A stretch of DNA of 64,000 bases from the NCBI GenBank assembly GCA_964023275.1, contig OZ029920.1, positions 2,388,572 through 2,452,571 on the forward strand, in the 5' to 3' direction. The notes below the pieces were generated by a model. The model was not told the DNA's origin. It worked only from the letters and a program-made list of their open reading frames with translations, and made no database searches. Source of the DNA: Norana najaformis. Its lineage: Eukaryota > Annelida > Clitellata > Crassiclitellata > Hormogastridae. Each line of letters opens with the position of its first letter. Position 1 is the stretch's first letter. This document shows, one piece after another, positions 41,801 to 53,285 of this stretch. Both the position numbers and the translations under genes were made by a program.

Positions 41801-44723
41801 ACGCTTAATTGTCACCGTTAGAAAGTGATCCAGCGATTTGAAGCAACCTTCGTTATGGATTGTGTTTCTTTCCTGTGTTGCTGTTGCAGTGGAGTGAACT
41901 TCTCGAGATGGGGGAAAAATCTTCAGAGGATCGACTGAAAGAAAGCATCCTCTCCCAGGCACCAAATTACTGCTGCACGGCTGTAATTACGGTATGGATG
42001 GATGGATGGATGGATGGATGGTTGGACGGACTTACGTATAGATGGATAGAGGGATGGACGAATGAAAACGCTTTCTATTGAGACCATACAGCTCTGTTCA
42101 TTCTTCAATGAATTTGTTGGGTGCCACGTTTACCCATCGTTTGAATGGGCGCCACGCCATTTTAGTTCCGCGTGAATGGATCGTGTTAGCCATAAATACA
42201 AATTTTCTAAATTTAGGGAACGATCTGGTTTCAACCTGCCATCCTTTTTCACAGACGCTCAGACGCCTAACCGAAGACAGTGATTGCATCCTTGTGAGAC
42301 AAGATGAGACCCAGGAATTGTGCCCTGGGTGATCTCTAGGCAGAAAGAGTGCAGACTGTTTAGAGAAAGAGCTCATCCAAGGCATAATTCCTGGATCCCG
42401 AGCTCGGGGGAAGACCCAGGATGACTTAGATCGATAACTTCAAGTCGTGGACTGAATAATCGTTCGACCGGTTATCACAAGAGACGAGGGACAGAAGCAG
42501 ATGGCACAAAATTGTCCGTGGTGCAACCAATCCTCGGATCGAGGACGGTTGAAGACAAGACAAGACAAGAAAAGATACAAGATGTCTTTAATGATCATAT
42601 ATGATATGCAGGAAATAGGCCATCGTCTCAACTGTCTCAGATAGGCCATGTTGAGGTGACCTGAACCAGATCTTGGAAAAACTGTATTATATAGAACTAC
42701 GTTCTGTTGATTGTGTCGCATTAGGTGGGAAGAACGGGTCCACCAAAGACGGTCTTGCTCTCCCACGATAACGTAAGAGATACGATCCTCCTCCTCCTCC
42801 TCCTCCTCATCATCATCATCATCATTGTTATTATAATTATCAACGTCATACAGATGCCATACCTATGGATGCCTCTTTCGGTTGCTGAAGGGACTCCCCC
42901 TCTTCCTTCTCCTCCTTCTCCTCCTTCACCTCTTCTTCCTCTTTTCCTCCTTCTCCATCTCCTCTTCCTCTTCATTTCACGCCTCCTCTATCTACTCCTC
43001 TTCCACCTCTTCCTCCTCCTCTTTCTTCTCCTCCTCCGATTCCTTCTCCTCCTCCTCCTTCTCTCCTCCTCCTTCTCCTCTGCCTGCTTCCTTCTCGTCC
43101 TCGTCCTCCTTTTATTCCTCCTCTTTCTTTGTGTCTTCTTCCTCTTCCTTCTCGTCCTCATACTTTTCCTCCTCTTATTTCTTCTCCTTCTCCTCCTCAT
43201 CTTCCTTCTGTGCCTCTTCCTCTTAGTTGTACCCCTACTCCTCCAGTTCTTTGTTGTGATTTTCGTCTGTCATAACCAACTTTTAGGCGACTAAAGTTGT
43301 TGTAACATCATCATCCTTATCATCATCATCATCGTCGTCATCATCGTAGGTCATTTGGACGGCCAAGGTCTTCGGAAAGTACCAGAGCTTCAGCAGTTCC
43401 GGCGGGGTCCACGTCAGCTACATGCCTCTCAGCCAAACGACGGGGCTACTGTTGGACATCTTCGTACCCCTCCTCTACGCCACCACCGTCTACTTTGCCC
43501 CTCGGACAATGGTCAAGGTTAGCATGTCTCAACAGATGAAACGACATTGTTATGGGCCCTACGCTTGGGGGTTCTGGGTGCCTACTGTATTGTATGGGTG
43601 TCTGGTTGTATGTATTGTTTGGCAAAAGCCTACTGTTTGAAAAGCTTAGGTGTTAGTAAAAAGTAAAGATATCTGATCTCCCAGAATTGTGAGTCAAGGG
43701 AGACGCTCATTTCCTTTCTTAGGCCCTTAGCCGAGCATGGACGAATTCCAAGGTCTTGGACACGAGGCCAAAGCATGGCAGTACTTGCCGTTTACTTCCC
43801 AACTTACGCCGGTAACAAATTCTGTTGCCTGGTAACAGAGGCACGGTGTGCGTAAACAACTTGTCCATGGTCGGAGCTGAACCCGCAACCGCATGATCAT
43901 TGACCAAACGCGTTACCGATAGACTCCGGTGCCGCTAGGTTTTTAGGGTTTATGTTTTTTAAATTTGTCCGGACACCTTAAAGAAAACTATAGCTGTGCA
44001 GACAGCAAAAGTATAAAAGCAAAATTCAGAGTTTGTATATTTTTAATTTCTACCTAAAAAAGCTAATTTGCAGGTTGTTAGGATTTTTGGAAAACTAAAA
44101 AGAACTTAAGTCTATAAATTTCGAATTCTCGCACCCTTCATTGGGTAGCGTGTGTTTGACAAGCGCGTCTTAAAATCCGAAAATGAACTGAACTATGTTC
44201 GACATCTGTTTAACTATATTTGACACCCTTGTCTTAATACAAAGGCATAAAATGATGCATACATGTTGTTCAATTTTTTGAGCATAGTACAGTATAATTA
44301 TTCTAACAACACTGCAATAAGTTTTGCATTTTTGAACCGAGGTAGAATTATCCCTCAGAACTGAAAAATTCTTTAATTGATGCTACTGCTGCTACCACTA
44401 CCACTACCACTAGCACTACTACTACTACTACTACCACCACTACTACTACTACCACCACTACTACCACTACCACTACTACTACTACTACCACTACTACTAC
44501 TATTATTATTATTATTATTAATATTAATATTATAAGAAGCTCAATACCTTTATATTATTATTATTATTATTATTAGTAGTAGTAGTAGTAGTTGTTGTTG
44601 TAGTAGTAGTAGTGGTAGTAGTGGTAGTGGTAGTAGTGGTGGTAATAGTGGTAGTGGTAGTGGTAGTGGTAGTAGTAGTAGTATACGAAGTTCAATACCT
44701 TACTACAATTATTATTATTATTG

Positions 44724-44769
<46 letters not shown>

Positions 44770-47700
44770 TACTATTACTATTATTATTTCAATAATTAGT
44801 ATTGTTAACTTAATGTCTGCTTTCCTATACTCTTAACCTATGTTTAATCTCTGATGATCATTCTTGTTTCGGATAAATTAATAACTGATATATAGTCTGC
44901 CTGCCTTTCTATCTATCTGTCTGTCTATGTCTACATGTATGTCCGTATGTTTGTCTGCCCGTCCGTCTGCCTGTCTGGCTGTCTGTCCGTCTGTGTGTCT
45001 GTCTATCTGTCTCTGTGTCTCTGTTTCGCTCTACATGACGCTGCTTCCTGTCGACAGCATAAGCTAGTCGATATCCTGCGAGAGGTTCAGCCAACGTTCT
45101 TTGGAACGAATCCCTACATTTATGAAAAGATCGTTGACAAACTCCAGCGGACTTTCGCGCAGAGCGCCTTCAAAAGAGCCATAGTGAAGATAGCAATGAA
45201 CATCGGCCATAAGGCATTTCTCAACGAAAAAGAAGGGTAATGATAAATTTCACTTGTATATATATATATGTTGTGTGTATGTATGCAATCATGTATGTAT
45301 ATTATATGTACGCTGCTTGTATGTATGTATGCATGTACGCTGTATGCATGTATATATGGGTATGTATGTATATATGTGGGTACGTATGTGTTTATGTACA
45401 TGTATTTATGTATGTATGCATATATTTATGTAATGCATATTAGTCCATGTATATACAAATATTTGAACGCGAAAGAAGGGTATCCAAGACATCCCTTATA
45501 TCTAACTATGTATGTAGAAACGATTTATATAGCTCCTTTTGAGTGCCTAAGAAATCGCATGTAAGAGAAACCTACAATACGTCTTTTACCACAGTGAACT
45601 TGCCCCATTCTTTTCATTTCTCGATACGCCCGTGTTTGTGTGTGTGTAAATGTGTGCGTGTGTGTTAAGTGTGTGTGTGTGTGTATGTGTTAAGTGTGTG
45701 TGTGTGTGTATGTGTTAAGTGTGTGTGTGCTTGCGTGCGTGTTTGTGTGTGTGTGTTTGCATGTGTGTGTTTGCATGTGTGTGTGTGTTAAGTATGTCCG
45801 TCCGTCCGTCCGTTCGTCTGTCCGTCCGTCCATGTCTGTGTGTTGTTGAATTGGTGAAGAAAGCCCCGTCCGTTCGGGTGGTGGTTGGCCAATCATTTCG
45901 TCTTCAAGAAAGTCCGCAATAAGATCGGCTTCGACCGTTGCATCGAAGTCCATTCGGGCGGCAACCATCTGCTACCGAATACGTTGCAGTTCTTCATCAG
46001 CCTCGATATGCTCATCCTAGACAACTACGGGAGCAGCGAACTGTCTGGTTGGAACCGCTCACGTTGAGCCCCTCTTGTATCTAGTCTAGTCTAGTCCAGT
46101 CCAGTCCAGTCCAGTCCATTCCAGTCCAGTCTAGTCTAGTCTAGTCTAGTCTAATCTGGCCTAGTCTAATCCAGTCTAATCTAGTTTAAATTAATCTGGT
46201 GTAGTCTAATCTGGTCTAGTTTAGTGTAGTCTGGTCTTGTCTAATCTGGTCTAATCTAATCTGGTCTAGTCTAATCTGGTCTAGTCTAATCTGGTCCAGT
46301 CTAGTCTAGTCTTGTCATGTCTTGTCTTTCTTATCTTATCTTGTCTTATGACTTCTTTAGCGCTGTTATGACAACGCACAATGGATCAGTCGATGGTCGA
46401 TCTAAGTCAAACCATAGTCAAGAATCGCAATGCGCAGGAGAAGCCTCGGCTCTCTGTAGTTGTAGCTGTAATCGCTAATTTCTATGGCGCCTTTTGAGAA
46501 GAAACTTCTCAGAGGCGCCCCACATTTGTCTGTATGTCGCTTCATCTGTGTTACATTACACCCGCAGTTCTCGAATAATAATGACGACGACGACAATGAT
46601 GATGATGATGATGATGACCATGATGGCCACTATGGCAAGGATAAAAATTACGGTGGTGATGACGACGAAGTAAAGTGTTTATGTATGTGTTGGATGGCCG
46701 TAGGTCCTCATGCAGTCTCTCTTCAGGAGAGGTACCGCCTTGGCTCCTGCGGAGTCGAGATGGACGGATGTCGCACTAAGTATGTTCCAGTAGAACATAC
46801 AACCTATACCGAAGTAAGTAAAGTATCCCATATCCCACAACTGAGACGTAGGGGAGGCACTCATTTCCTTTTCCTTAGGCCATTGAACCGGCAATGGACG
46901 AATCCCAAGGTCCCGGACACGGAGCCAGTGCATCGCAGGACTTGACGTTTACTTCCCAGCTTATGCCGGTGCAAAATCCTACTGCTACAGAGGCACAGGT
47001 CGTTACACGGAGGCGAACCCGCAAATCACTGACAAAACCCGTTGCCTGTAGACCACCGTGTCGAAGAAAAAAGGAGGAAGAAAGGAGGAGGAGCAGGAGC
47101 AGGAAGGGAGATATAGACTGAGAGACACGAAGAGATACGGACACAGACAAGACTAGGTATACACGAAGACATACAGCAATTCCACAGAATCACACAGTTG
47201 AAACGAATAAGAAGCATCATTTTCTCGGCCTCGGCTCCTCTGGGTGGGTCGCCAGTTCTCTCCATCGCCGTCTGATGTTCCCACCAACAGGGTACAGTCG
47301 ATCCACTCTTTTAATTACTACGTACAATATAAGTAAACGCATTTTCTGCATACATTGTCTGTTCCCAAGGTCGTATTCCAGTTCAACTCTTGTTAACAGC
47401 TTTGAAGTCGACTTTCAAGTAGAATTTTAATTAGTAGCTAAAGCAGAATTTTAAGTAGAATTTTAAGTAGCTTTTAGGAATGGGCGCTCGTAGCTTAGCT
47501 TTTTAGTAGCGCTTTAGAAATTTTCGAGTTGGCGATTACAATTAATTGGATTGCAGTTGCAATTAATTGATTACGATTACAATTAATTGATTGCGGTTAC
47601 AATTAATTGATTACGGTTACAGTTAATTGATTACAATTAATGGTTTCAAATCCCCAGTCTCGAAACGCTATCTACCACATTCTAACCATAAAATTTGTTT

Positions 47701-50700
47701 TAAAGACTAAACTGAGATGGGGCACGGTAACCGATTTGATAGAGCGTTCGGCGTGTAACGCGGAGAGTACGGATTCGAGCCTTCTCCCTTGAGACGCTTA
47801 CTGTGTAGGGACCTTGAGCAAGTCATCCATCCACAACTGCTCCGGATTCATTGAACTTGCGCGCGTAGTAATTGCAATGATAATAATAATAATTATAATA
47901 ATTATATATATGATAATGATAACGATAATGATAATGATAATGATAATGATGATAATGATGATGATGATGATGATGATGATGATAATAATAATAATAATAA
48001 TAATTATTATTATTATTATAATTCCAATAACAGTAGCAATACGAATATCAATGACAATAATAACAATATTGCTTAGATTAAGATTAGACTATTTCAGATT
48101 ATATCATTTTTTTAGAAAGGATTGACTACAACATAACCAATTGGATTGATTTGCCTCAGATGCTCATCAAGGGTCGGCATGTCTTCATGGGTTACCTGGA
48201 CGAACCGCAGATGACGGCCGATGCCTTTGATGAGAACGGATGGTACAAGACGAGAGACCTCGGAATCAAAGATGACAATGGATACATCTGGATTACTGGA
48301 ACCATACATTGTAGGATATGCATAGTGGATGAATAGATGGACGGACGGATTGTTGGATGGATCGTTGTATGAATGGATGGACAGCAAGATAGATTGATTC
48401 ATTGGTTCATTCAGTGATTCATTCATTGATTCATTGATTCATTCGTTGATTCATTCATTGATCCGGTGAATCATTCATTGATCCCTTGATTCATTGATTC
48501 TTTTATTGACTCATTCGTTGATTCATTGATTCATTCATTGATTCATTCATTGATTGATTCATTGATTCATTTATTGATTGATTCATTGATTGATTCATTG
48601 ATTCAGTCATTGATTCAGTCGTTGATTCTTCCGTTGATTCTTTCGTTGATTCATCCATTGATCCGGTGAATCATTCATTGATCCCTTGATTCATTGATTG
48701 ATTCATTGATTCATTTACTGATTCACTCATTGTTTCATTTATTGACTCATTTACTGATTCAATGATTCGTTCATTGATTTTTTAATGATTCACTGATTTA
48801 CTGATTGATTCATTCATTCATTGTCTGGCTAACGGACTGATGGACGAATTGTATTTATTTATTTTCCTTCCTTCCTTCCTTCTTTCCTTTCTTCCTTTCT
48901 TCCTTCCTTCCTTTCTTCCTTCCTTCTATCCGTCCAGTCGATTATGTTGTAGCGCTGATTTGGTTGGCTGATGGGAGAGCGGTTGCTCCCGCTCCAATAG
49001 AGATGGCCGTCCGGGACCGTCTGCCGTTTCTGGGATACTGCATCGCCTACGGAAGCGGAAGACCATACATCATTATGCTGCTCACGATAGACGTAATTGA
49101 CTTACCTGTCTTACATCCTCATTTATAGATAATTTTGTACAATGATATGTGAAAGGTAAGAGAAGGAAGATGAGTAAGAAGAGGAGGAGGAGGAGGAGGA
49201 AGAGGAGGGGAAAGAAGAGGAAAGAGATGGTGAAGAAGAGGAAGAGAATGAAGGGGAATAAACAGAAGAGGAGGAAGACGTAGCAGAGGAGGAGTAAGAA
49301 GAGGAGGAAGGGAAGGAATAGGAAGTAGGAGGATGAGGAAGAAGAGAAAGTGGAAAAAGAGTAGGAAGAAGAGGAGAAGGAAGAGTAAGAAGAGGAGGAA
49401 GAATAGGAGGAAGAGGAGGAATAGGAAGGAAAAGGAGGAGGAAGAAGAGACAGGAGAAAGAGAAAAGGGAGGAGAAGGAAGAAGAGGAGGAAGAGGCAAA
49501 GGAAAAAAGAACAGCAATGAGAGAAAGAAGAAGGTGTAGGAGAAATGGGAAGAGGAAGTGGAAGAAAAGGAAGAACAAGGAAAAAGAGGAGGAGAGGGAA
49601 GCTGAACAAGAAGAATAAGAGGAGAAAGAAGAGAATGAAGGGAAAGAATAGAGGATACTGTGGAGAATAAGAAGAGGAGGATAAGGAGGGCGACAGCGAC
49701 GAAGAGGAGGATGAGTACTACTACATGTATCATGCATATAAATAAGGAAGAGTAAGAGAGGAAGAAGAGAAAAGGAGGAAGATGAAGATGAAGAGGAGGA
49801 ACTGCTAAAAGAAGACTAATGCTTTGCGTGCTGAAGTGTCACTTCACATTCATCGGTGACATTCTTGCGCGACATACTCCGCTCATGCGTGACTAACTCC
49901 ATTCATGCGTGACTAACTCCATTCATGCGTAACTTACACCATTCATGAGTGACTAACTCCATTCATGCGTGACTTACTCCACAGGCGCAGACGGACGATA
50001 AAAACGTCCCTTTGGACGTTGTATCGGAAAAGGCAGAGTTTTGGCTTCGCAAGATAAACGTCGCGATTTCCCCCATTTCGCAGATGGTGTCCAGTCCACC
50101 GAATCGTCTCGTCGATGCCATTCAGGAAGTCATTAACCAGGTCAACGAGACCGTACTTGACCGTTCGACCGCCATCCGCACGTGGAAGCTCCTACCACGA
50201 AACTTCAGCCATCCAACTGGAGAACTTGGTTAGAACGCATAAACGATTGAAGACAGAAGACACACAGATACACAGACAGACAGGCACACGGACAGACAGG
50301 CACACAGACAGACACACAGACAGACAGACAGACACACACACAGATGTATCTATCACGATAACAGTGCCGCAGAAGTTATCAGATTATATTAAACTGAATT
50401 AGATTTGTTTTAACTGGATCGCATTGGATCGAATTAGGCAGAATGCCCAACCATGGCCAAGCCTGGCCAGACCTTGCCCGGCCTGGCCTGGTCTGGCCTG
50501 GCCTGGCCTGGTCTGGCCTGGCCTGGTCTGGCCTGGCCTGGCCTGGCCTGGTCTGGCCTGGCCTGGACAGGACAAGAATAGAATTGATTTGAATCGGATT
50601 AGATTGGAGTCTGAATATGTGTTCTTGCAAAATTCTAGTTGCGACGTTTCACATGAATCGGAGTTTCATTCATGAACTCTACGCCTCAACGATAGACGCC

Positions 50701-50718
50701 ATCTACGCCAAGGGCTGA
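37403..50718 (+). CDS. ACSBG-like (bubblegum) long-chain acyl-CoA synthetase, tandem copy 2, 15 exons, 701 aa
   Basis: Paralogue of the gene immediately upstream, same strand. Exons: 37403-37559, 38605-38766, 39799-39884, 40360-40448, 41151-41352, 41890-41991, 42725-42772, 43350-43517, 45058-45236, 45860-46047, 46704-46813, 48160-48310, 48953-49092, 49985-50228, 50639-50718. Each exon has exactly the length of its partner in copy 1, with no frameshift or premature stop. That argues both are maintained genes, not decaying duplicates. Motif state: VGRTGPPKT (267-275) is one step closer to the canonical SGTTGxPKG than copy 1. YMPLSQ, SGGN, TRD and ADGR match the departures in copy 1. The C-terminal block reads ATFHMNR against PTFLMKR in copy 1, so a lysine is lost. 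The exon 2 donor GTGCGA is weak; copy 1 has GTGAGA there. Exon 8 carries a dense patch of replacements relative to copy 1. Family membership is sure; enzymatic activity is not. Confidence 0.9.
38025..38215 (+). repeat. SINE-F copy, intron 1 of copy 2
   Basis: Orthologous insertion to 23,300-23,515; identical order of blocks. Confidence 0.65.
38885..39245 (+). repeat. SINE-D copy, intron 2 of copy 2
   Basis: GGTGGGTGAATGGTAAGGCGTCG, B-box changed to GAGTTCGGTTTCC; same body and end. Confidence 0.6.
39540..39775 (+). repeat. SINE-E copy, intron 2 of copy 2
   Basis: Same site as in copy 1; almost identical sequence from GTCGTGGCGCCTC to GGAGGGTCGAGGCAATACGG. Confidence 0.6.
39912..40020 (+). 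repeat. Repeat G end fragment (intron 3, copy 2)
   Basis: GAGGCATCAGTCGATGGTCGCTTCAAGTCAGAAACGCAG; the 'AGCGCCGTTTTCATAACG' start present in copy 1 is deleted here. Confidence 0.6.
43690..43945 (-). repeat. tRNA-derived SINE-C, intron 8 of copy 2
   Basis: The minus strand starts GCGGCACCGGAGTCTATCGGTAACGCG and has B-box GGGTTCAGCTCC. Body ends TTGACTCAC. Absent from intron 8 of copy 1. Related copies: 46,840-47,065 (minus) and a head-only copy at 59,265-59,322 (plus). Confidence 0.65.
44375..44800. repeat. Inverted trinucleotide arrays, intron 8, copy 2
   Basis: (CTA/CCA)n at 44,383-44,500 is followed by (TTA)n and then by (TAG/TGG)n at 44,574-44,683, its reverse complement in composition. 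GAAGCTCAATACCTT at about 44,536 repeats as GAAGTTCAATACCTT at about 44,688. Confidence 0.85.
46350..46450 (+). repeat. Repeat G end fragment (intron 10, copy 2)
   Basis: ACTTCTTTAGCGCTGTTATGACAACG, then GATCAGTCGATGGTCGATCTAAGTCA. It follows the CTAGT repeat and is absent from intron 10 of copy 1. Confidence 0.55.
46840..47065 (-). repeat. SINE-C copy, intron 11 of copy 2
   Basis: Minus strand: CGACACGGTGGTCTACAGGCAACGGGTT with GCGGGTTCGCCTCC. Not present in intron 11 of copy 1, so it is a later insertion. Confidence 0.65.
47079..47310. repeat. Interspersed repeat shared with 58,925-59,180
   Basis: About 230 bp shared: AGATATAGACTGAGAGACACG, ATACGGACACAGACAAGAC, AATTCCACAGAATCACACAG, TCGGCCTCGGCTCCTCTGGG, CGCCGTCTGATGTTCCCACC. 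Function unknown. On the minus strand [20 protein letters not shown] is readable in both, so it may be a coding scrap of an unknown retroelement. Confidence 0.65.
47718..47880 (+). repeat. SINE-A copy, intron 11 of copy 2
   Basis: GGCACGGTAACCGATTTGATAGAGCG, B-box-like GGATTCGAGCC, body to CTTGCGCGCGTAGTAATTGC, then an ATA run. Confidence 0.65.
47875..48060. repeat. (AAT/GAT)n tract, intron 11, copy 2
   Basis: Tail of the SINE-A copy expanded to GATAAT, GATGAT and AATAAT runs. Confidence 0.85.
49855..49983 (+). repeat. CATTCATGCGTGACTAACTC tandem repeat before exon 14, copy 2
   Basis: Five to six 20-22 bp units ending at the exon 14 acceptor. Copy 1 has about four more divergent units at 34,650-34,735. 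Confidence 0.85.
50440..50575. repeat. (CCTGG)n pentamer, intron 14, copy 2
   Basis: Roughly 25 CCTGG/TCTGG units; copy 1 (35,163-35,232) has about 12. Confidence 0.9.
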
Positions 50719-50879
50719 CGAACCAGTTCTCTACCCTCACCCACCCCAACGCCGTCACCCAATTCACCCAAGACTCTCGCCTCACATTCGCATTTGCTCC
50801 TCCGAGTTAAGCGATGTCTGAAATCAGCTGTAGAATTGTCAAAATATATCGTATACATTCGACTTTTGGACGTCATGTA

Positions 50880-51120
50880 TTTTGTATGCTCGTTTGCATG
50901 TATGCATGAATTTCTGCATGCATGGTTGTGTGCATGCATGCATGTATGTATGCATATACTGGAGAATATGCATACTATATTGGAGTATGTATGTATGCCT
51001 GTATGTATGGATGCATGTGTTATGTAGGCTTGTATGCATGCATGTATGTATGTATATATGTATGTAATGTAGTGTATTGTATGTACGTATGTATATATGT
51101 ATGCATACATATAATTGTAA
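50880..51120. repeat. (ATGT/ATGC)n in 3' flank of copy 2
   Basis: Counterpart of 35,580-35,680 in unit 1. Confidence 0.85.
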
Positions 51121-51217
51121 TTTTGTTCTGACATTTATAAAGCGCCATTTCGTGGATGAACTCATCAGGGGTACTTCCGACCAGAACCAGTGAAAACACT
51201 GTCATCTAAGACAGACT

Positions 51218-51480
51218 TCATGCGCTTGGAAACTGCGAAAGGGACAAACTTAGGAGCTCGAGTCGCAGCCCTCGGAAAAGGCGATTAGGTCCAACATAGG
51301 CAAAGCTTCTAGAAGCTGAAACAGTGTGCATACGAGGGACAGTCAAGAGTCCAAGGGTAGCCGACTGGAGAGTCTTAGGGCCTGGAATCACGGAGACACA
51401 AATGTAGAAGTCCCTAAGGTATGATCGAACAGAGCCAACGAGACGGTTACGAGTAAGGGTTAGGATCTTGAACTGACCTC
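51218..51480 (-). pseudogene. CR1/L2-like LINE fragment, RT C-terminal tail
   Basis: The minus strand encodes GLLTVPRMHTVSASRSFAYVGPN, followed by SLSQFPSA. This resembles the 'VPR...SFAVAGPxLWNSLP...F+SALK' tail of CR1/L2-type LINEs. The tryptophan core is lost (RLFRG). It lies in the 3' flank of duplication unit 2, with no equivalent in unit 1, so it inserted after duplication or was lost from unit 1. Confidence 0.6.
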
Positions 51481-51694
51481 GCTGCTGAATGTATTTGTGT
51501 ATGTTTGCATTTACGTATGCAAGTATGTATGCATGGATGATTATATATATGCATGTATGTATGTAGGCTTCGTATGTAAGTATGGAAGTATCAGTGTTAA
51601 GGTGGTTCAAAACTTCTTGTTAAAGCTCCATGGTGGAACCCACTATTGCAACAATTCATCTATTGAAAAACTACTTTACTGAAATGTTCAGCCA

Positions 51695-52200
51695 AATTGA
51701 ATCAAATTTAGGGATTACACAAGTCAATCAGATATTTCTTGGCATACGACATTAAACGGTTTTCACGGCAAACATACGAAACTCGATCACAAGCGCAACA
51801 AAAACGTATTTTACTTAGACTTAAACTGTCACACGTCGATAGTCGATTACTTTCATTGAGTGGTAAGTCAACAAACTACAAGTTCAACGAGAAATTTGTC
51901 GGTCCTGAGCTCGGACTGTCCTGTCGTTGTTCGTCTTCAGTTCAGAGACACTTTGGAGTGTTATTCTGTAGTCGATTCAAATCACGGCAGCGTTGTCTTC
52001 TTAAAGTAAGAAAATATTTGATGATGCTCCTGTGAAACTTGCCGTAAATATTGGTCATCCTCTTCATCGTACGTCAGAATTGAGTTGTAATTCTGAGTCA
52101 GCTTCACTTGATCCTCTCTCGACCGTGTCACTGACAATCTTGAGTTCCATTACAAGTTGCTGTGGTGAGGACTGGACGAGTAAATTCTGCAGTTCCCGTG
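51695..52200. other. Unassigned sequence right of the duplication
   Basis: Possible open stretches on both strands but no recognisable protein and no exon borders I trust. Confidence 0.35.
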
Positions 52201-52206
52201 TCAGAA

Positions 52207-52830
52207 TTAAAGTTCCTGAGTTGGTGGTAACCAAGGAACGCCGCCGCCTTTTAACTTTCTTTCTTTCTTCAAGTTCTGTGCCCCCGTGCAGGTTCGAACA
52301 TCCAATGGCGTCATTCGTGACGTTGCTGGGCCTCCTTCTACAGTTTTCCATCTGTCCACGATTATCCAGTCTAGCAGCATATGTCTCGTTCTTCCTCTTC
52401 GATTCTTTCCTTCCACTCGTCCCTCTACGATATTTCTCAAGAGGTAATCACCTCTGAGTCTGTGTCCAATCCATTTCCTCTGTATCGTTCTTATTGTAGC
52501 CATCAGAAATCTTCTCTCTTCCACCAGATGAAGCACCTCTTCGTTTGTTTTGTGTTCTGTCCAACTAACCTTCTCCATCCTGCGCCATACCATTAGCTCA
52601 GAAGCCTCCAGTCTTCTGATGTCGTCTTTTCTCGTGGTCCATGTTTCCGATCCATATAAGATCACGTTCCACATCAATGTTTTGACCGTTCACTTCTTTA
52701 GGTTCCTGTTCGGTCCTCCTTTAATCAATTCTTTCCTCTTCATAAAAGCGTCTTTTCCCATCGCTATCCCTCTTTTATTTCATTATGACATTTCTCAACA
52801 GTTTTAATCAATACTTCCTAAATAGGCTGT
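52207..52830 (-). pseudogene. Non-LTR retrotransposon fragment, RT C-terminal region, 5'-truncated
   Basis: Minus-strand reading gives KRKELIKGG and ILYGSETWTTRKDDIRRLEA, then VWRRMEKVSWTEHKTNEEVL and RKWIGHRLRGDYLLRN. This is the familiar segment after the RT palm of RTE/Jockey-like elements. A TGA near 52,690 interrupts the block between KRKELIKGG and ILYGSETW, so this is a decayed copy. Identity beyond about 52,300 (3' end) is unclear. Confidence 0.75.
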
Positions 52831-52984
52831 TAACATTAACACGTTTCACGTCATGCCTTGTACCCAACTATGACCTCGCTCAGCCACCACAGCTGATGAC
52901 GGAAAATTGTAGTAGTTGTTTACCGAATTTCTCGGCTTTGTGTTATCTTTATCCAAGTGTGTATCTTAGATACATACGTACATA

Positions 52985-53285
52985 GTGACGGGCTCTCGGG
53001 TCTTCTCGGTAGCCGGTCCAAAGCTTTGTGATTCACTAACCGTTTCAGTTCGTTCGGTCAGTTCTTTGATGTCGTTCAGGTCTAAACTAAAGACGCAACT
53101 TTCAACTTGTTTACCACAGTAGCTTGGCTCCTGGTTTCTCTGACCTATTGAAATTCGACCCGGCTTATCCAACGGATTGCGATTTCGGATTGCGATTTCG
53201 GATTGCGATTTCGGATTGCGATTTTGACTTGAAGCGAACATCGACTGATGTCTTGGGCATTTTGATAACGGCGCTATAGAAGGCT
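52985..53285 (-). repeat. Interspersed repeat G, copy with C-terminal LINE-like reading
   Basis: Shares about 270 bp with 61,665-61,945. Shared blocks include GTTTCAGTTCGTTC, CAGTTCTTTGATGTC, TTCAGGTCTAAAC and CATCGACTGATG. The minus-strand frame reads LDLNDIKELTERTET, then GPATEKTREPV. It may be the tail of a retrotransposon ORF. It ends with the 'AGCGCC...GGCATCAGTCGATGGTCGCTTCAAGTCA' end unit found elsewhere in the window. A 13-bp tandem repeat (GGATTGCGATTTC x4) sits at about 53,172-53,225. Confidence 0.6.

Larger units (their letters stand above)
35880..51695 (+). repeat. Tandem segmental duplication, unit 2
   Basis: Directly follows unit 1. Its left edge is the same CTGTCTCT tract plus TTCTTTCATGTGCGTGCATC (about 35,926), and its right edge is the same GTTAAAGCTCCATGGTGGAACCC block (about 51,615). 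Unit 2 is roughly 1.4 kb longer than unit 1. It gained sequence in intron 8 (43,518-45,057, with a SINE-like repeat and trinucleotide arrays), and lost length in intron 9 and in the CTTC tract of intron 12. Confidence 0.85.

Noticed and set aside
43422-43640. Independent small gene of 72 codons
   Set aside because: It is exon 8 of ACSBG-like copy 2 read through its donor into intron 8.
49082-49737. Frames of 175-204 codons on the minus strand
   Set aside because: Purine tract of intron 13, no domain, opposite to the gene.
51739-52457. Two plus-strand frames of 98 and 141 codons
   Set aside because: The second is antisense to a LINE tail; the first has no recognisable feature.
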